Positions 8,243-9,494 of a DNA stretch of 9,494 bases are shown here, one piece after another (the stretch's first letter is position 1; the number at the start of each line of letters is the position of its first letter). The stretch is from assembly GCA_029256005.1 (NCBI GenBank), contig JAQSYS010000046.1:1-9494 (forward strand). Direction: 5' to 3'. Under the pieces are notes generated by a model. That model worked only from the letters and a program-made list of their open reading frames with translations. It had not been told where the DNA came from and did no database searches. The DNA comes from Sedimentibacter sp. (GTDB lineage: Bacteria; Bacillota; Clostridia; Tissierellales; Sedimentibacteraceae). The position numbers were made by a program, and so were the translations under genes.

Positions 8243-8555
8243 TGGCCTTCACGATCCTTTCCAGTATTATCGAAGCAGCATCATCCATATTGTTGTCTGC
8301 TTTTCTAAGAATATTTTCACATTCTACTGCAGCTTTTTTAATTATATCGTCATATAAAAGCTGTCCTTCAGATTCAGCAATTTTCAATACTTCAGAATTT
8401 GCTGTCTCAGAAGTTTCCTTTGCTTCATCCATTATCTGCAGAGCTTGCGCATTTGCATTGGCAATAATCTGCTTAGCTTGCAAAGTGGCTTCTTTCTTTA
8501 TGACTTCAGCCTTTTCTTCAGCCTCCCTTATTACCTTGATGATTTCAATCGACAC
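8229..8555 (-). CDS. ntpF: V-type ATPase peripheral-stalk subunit G type (NtpF; also annotated subunit H)
   Basis: This is the thin coiled-coil partner of subunit E in the peripheral stalk. The product is 108 residues, almost entirely a predicted helix, rich in Glu, Lys, Ala and Ile (IREAEEKAEVIKKEATLQAK; then IIANANAQALQIMDEAKE) with the irregular spacing common in stator-stalk coiled coils. No membrane segment is seen. Sequence identity within this family is low, so the call rests on length, composition and its place as first gene before ntpI, exactly as in E. hirae. The start is GTG (8553-8555), 7 nt after AGGTGG (8563-8568) within a GGTGGTGG run. It overlaps ntpI by 14 nt, so the two are probably translationally coupled. 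The long opposite-strand open frame over this gene is a shadow. Confidence 0.88.
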   Translation of the reverse strand: MSIEIIKVIREAEEKAEVIKKEATLQAKQIIANANAQALQIMDEAKETSETANSEVLKIAESEGQLLYDDIIKKAAVECENILRKADNNMDDAASIILERIVKASGNS

Positions 8556-8608
8556 TATACCACCACCTTTTTTTATTATTGGGAAAACATATGCATTTTA
8601 CATAAATT

Positions 8609-8637
8609 ACTATAATTTATTATAAACAAAATGTCAA
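8609..8637 (-). promoter_or_regulatory. Proximal promoter of the ntp operon
   Basis: The minus strand has a perfect -35 TTGACA (8632-8637), a 17-nt spacer and -10 TATAGT (8609-8614). Transcription would start near 8602 and give a leader of roughly 47 nt before the ntpF GTG. This is the best sigma-A-type match ahead of the operon. The spacer contains a TATAAT-TT-ATTATA inverted repeat (8611-8624) that overlaps the -10. Confidence 0.72.
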
Positions 8638-8703
8638 CAAAATAACTATTCCCATAAAATTACACAGTTATTCATACTTTGAGTCAGTTTTGTTATAAAA
8701 CTC

Positions 8704-8731
8704 AGTATAATTATCATAAAGAAATTTTCAA
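8704..8731 (-). promoter_or_regulatory. Possible middle promoter of the ntp operon
   Basis: The minus strand reads TTGAAA (8726-8731), a 16-nt spacer, then TATACT (8704-8709). The -35 touches the edge of the 34-bp palindrome. The region is very AT-rich, so chance matches are likely and support is modest. Confidence 0.3.
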
Positions 8732-8764
8732 TTATTTTCAGTAACTTAAGTTACTGAAAATAAT
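8731..8764 (+). repeat. Perfect 34-bp palindrome in the hxlR-ntp intergenic region
   Basis: The half ATTATTTTCAGTAACTT (8731-8747) is followed without a gap by its exact reverse complement (8748-8764). The core CAGTAACTTAAGTTACTG is the least AT-biased part. As RNA it could fold into a 15-bp stem with a UUAA loop. As DNA it could be a site for a dimeric regulator. Neither strand has a U-run directly after it, so it does not look like a standard intrinsic terminator. A shorter repeat, CAAATT-C-AATTTG (8766-8778), lies next to it. Confidence 0.9.
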
Positions 8765-8811
8765 ACAAATTCAATTTGACTGCAACAATAAATTATAATA
8801 ATTTTTTTTAT

Positions 8812-8840
8812 AGTATAATAACAAGTTAAAATTTTATCAA
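8812..8840 (-). promoter_or_regulatory. Possible distal promoter of the ntp operon
   Basis: The minus strand has TTGATA (8835-8840), a 17-nt spacer and TATACT (8812-8817). A transcript starting near 8805 would carry a leader of about 250 nt that includes the 34-bp palindrome as a hairpin. The hexamers are good, but AT-richness raises the chance rate. Confidence 0.45.
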
Positions 8841-8854
8841 GAGAGCACTTTTTT

Positions 8855-8885
8855 GTACTTTAGTACCCAAAAAGATACTTAGTAT
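8855..8885. repeat. Two tandem RTACT/AGTAY inverted repeats, possible operator pair
   Basis: GTACT-TT-AGTAC (8855-8866) and ATACT-T-AGTAT (8875-8885) are both perfect in their 5-bp arms. Their centres are about 19.5 bp apart, close to two helical turns, so bound dimers would lie on nearly the same face. They lie just after the HxlR-family stop codon and just upstream of the distal promoter. Confidence 0.5.
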
Positions 8886-8886
8886 G

Positions 8887-9291
8887 TTATAGCATATCGC
8901 TAGATGCTTTTCGCTGTAAAACATTTTCAGAAGATTTAATTTCCAGATATTCTGCACCGAAACCGTGCATCATTTCCAGTATTGGAATAATTCTTTCTCC
9001 AAGATCAGTTAAACCGTACTCAACTTTAGGTGGAACAACAGGATAAACCTTTCTATAAATAAGGTTGTCCTCCTCCAGGCTTCGCAGCTGTTGAGTAAGC
9101 ATTTTTTGTGTAACATCCGGAAGTCTTCTCTTAATGTCATTAAATCTTAATACTTTGCTGCTTAAATACCATAAAATCAATATTTTTCTCTTACCAGATA
9201 ACAACTGTTGTACTAATACCATAGGGCATACCTTGTATCTTATACACTTATCACTCATATGACAACTGTTATGTCTTTCAGCATCAAACAT
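8887..9291 (-). CDS. HxlR-family winged helix-turn-helix transcriptional regulator
   Basis: This is a small DNA-binding protein of 134 residues from the HxlR (DUF24) family. Members bind as dimers and often respond to thiol-reactive compounds, oxidants or other stress through an N-terminal cysteine. Family features here are CPMVLVQQLLSGKRKILILWYL (22-43), the helix-turn-helix LRFNDIKRRLPDVTQKMLTQQLRSLE (48-73), and the wing YRKVYPVVPPKVEYGLTDLG (79-98). C22 in the CP pair is at the usual family cysteine position. Two more cysteines, C10 and C16, give a regular C-x5-C-x5-C with nearby H7 and H11. The ATG at 9289-9291 is supported by GAGGTG a few nt upstream; the later ATG at codon 12 has no SD. 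It has its own promoter and lies upstream of, and in line with, the ATPase operon. Its target and signal are unknown; autoregulation or control of ntp genes is only an inference. Confidence 0.93.
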   Translation of the reverse strand: MFDAERHNSCHMSDKCIRYKVCPMVLVQQLLSGKRKILILWYLSSKVLRFNDIKRRLPDVTQKMLTQQLRSLEEDNLIYRKVYPVVPPKVEYGLTDLGERIIPILEMMHGFGAEYLEIKSSENVLQRKASSDML

Positions 9292-9320
9292 GTCTTCACC
9301 TCATTATTAATTTTTTTATA

Positions 9321-9334
9321 GTATCTTTTTATAC
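9321..9334. repeat. GTAT-N6-ATAC inverted repeat in the HxlR gene leader
   Basis: The plus strand reads GTATCTTTTTATAC about 30 bp ahead of the start codon and downstream of the promoter. Short GTAT/ATAC inverted sites are reported for some HxlR-family regulators, so this may be an autoregulatory site. The arms are only 4 bp in an AT-rich stretch. Confidence 0.35.
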
Positions 9335-9356
9335 ACTACAACCATATTGATTGCTT

Positions 9357-9379
9357 ACATGCATATTGTATATGTATGT
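9357..9379. repeat. 9-bp-arm inverted repeat at the predicted start of HxlR gene transcription
   Basis: The plus strand has ACATGCATA (9357-9365), five bases, then TATGTATGT (9371-9379). The arms match at 8 of 9 positions. The repeat starts just after the -10 box and covers the expected +1, a typical place for a repressor operator. Confidence 0.5.
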
Positions 9380-9382
9380 ATA

Positions 9383-9411
9383 ATTATAGCACTAGTATTT
9401 ATAGATATCAA
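9383..9411 (-). promoter_or_regulatory. Near-consensus promoter of the HxlR-family regulator gene
   Basis: The minus strand has TTGATA (9406-9411), exactly 17 nt, then a perfect TATAAT (9383-9388). Transcription would begin near 9375 with a leader of about 85 nt to the regulator ATG. Upstream to the window end (9412-9494) I see only AT-rich DNA and no gene. Confidence 0.75.
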
Positions 9412-9494
9412 CAAAATTATGAAAACAATTTCTTGATTGTTAATATTTTATCATAACATATAGGATATATCTAGATAAAGTTTTATAAATATAA

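Larger units (their letters stand above)
8556..8886. other. 331-bp non-coding control region between the HxlR gene and ntpF
   Basis: No convincing gene is seen on either strand. The region is very AT-rich. It holds three promoter-like pairs directed at ntpF, the 34-bp palindrome, and smaller inverted repeats at 8611-8624, 8686-8702 (AGTTTT-N5-AAAACT), 8721-8729, 8766-8778, 8855-8866 and 8875-8885. No strong terminator separates the regulator gene from the ATPase operon, so some read-through is possible. Confidence 0.7.

Noticed and set aside
1..8555. F-type ATP synthase operon
   Set aside because: The 590-residue A subunit with a bulge domain, the 660-residue a subunit, the two-hairpin c subunit and the subunit D/C/F genes identify a V/A-type enzyme.
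8236..8625. Plus-strand 129-codon open frame opposite ntpF
   Set aside because: It mirrors the biased codons of the coiled-coil gene ntpF; it shows no recognisable family, and the ntpF reading fits the operon.
8731..8764. Intrinsic terminator reading of the 34-bp palindrome
   Set aside because: The sequence after the stem is TGAAAATTTC on the minus strand and ACAAATTC on the plus strand, with no U-run, and the stem is AT-rich.
8867..8886. Weak hairpin ATAC-TAA-GTAT followed by CTTTTT after the regulator stop codon, as a terminator
   Set aside because: A 4-5-bp AT stem is too weak to call a terminator with confidence; I treat it as part of the inverted-repeat pair.
1..9494. CRISPR array, tRNA/rRNA genes, insertion sequence or phage genes
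   Set aside because: No regularly spaced direct repeats, tRNA-like cloverleaf sequence, rRNA motifs or transposase-like frames were seen.

Overview
The window is from a low-GC, Gram-positive, probably anaerobic bacterium of the Clostridia type. The evidence is AT-rich intergenic DNA, purine-rich Shine-Dalgarno (SD) sites, promoters of the TTGACA/TATAAT type and a V-type (vacuolar/archaeal-type) ATPase operon in the order known from Enterococcus hirae (ntpFIKECGABD). The exact genus cannot be fixed from the sequence alone. All ten recognised genes lie on the minus strand, so transcription runs from high to low coordinates.

Layout in transcriptional order. A HxlR-type winged-helix regulator (8887-9291) has its own near-consensus promoter (9383-9411) and possible operators. 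A 331-bp non-coding region (8556-8886) follows. It holds three promoter-like pairs facing the ATPase genes and several inverted repeats, including a perfect 34-bp palindrome at 8731-8764. The ATPase operon then covers 1-8555: ntpF (peripheral stalk), ntpI (membrane stator a), ntpK (c ring), ntpE (peripheral stalk), ntpC (rotor-ring adaptor d), ntpG (central stalk F), ntpA (catalytic), ntpB (non-catalytic) and ntpD (central axle). ntpD runs off the window at position 1. Junctions are very tight: 14- and 8-nt overlaps, directly abutting genes, and gaps of 1-40 nt. This indicates one mRNA with translational coupling.

Together the genes encode a complete rotary machine. A3B3 does the nucleotide chemistry, D/F/d form the rotor shaft, E and G form the peripheral stalks, and the a subunit with the c ring moves the ion. 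The c subunit has every residue position that binds Na+ in the E. hirae ring (L56, T59, Q60, Q111, E140), so a sodium-coupled enzyme is likely. Whether it pumps Na+ or makes ATP cannot be decided from sequence.

The coding part is a conserved, well-known system and I see no new enzyme system here. The less ordinary parts are the palindrome-rich control region, the three-cysteine HxlR regulator directly upstream of the ATPase, and some start-site details (GTG starts for ntpF and ntpI, a probable TTG start for ntpC).
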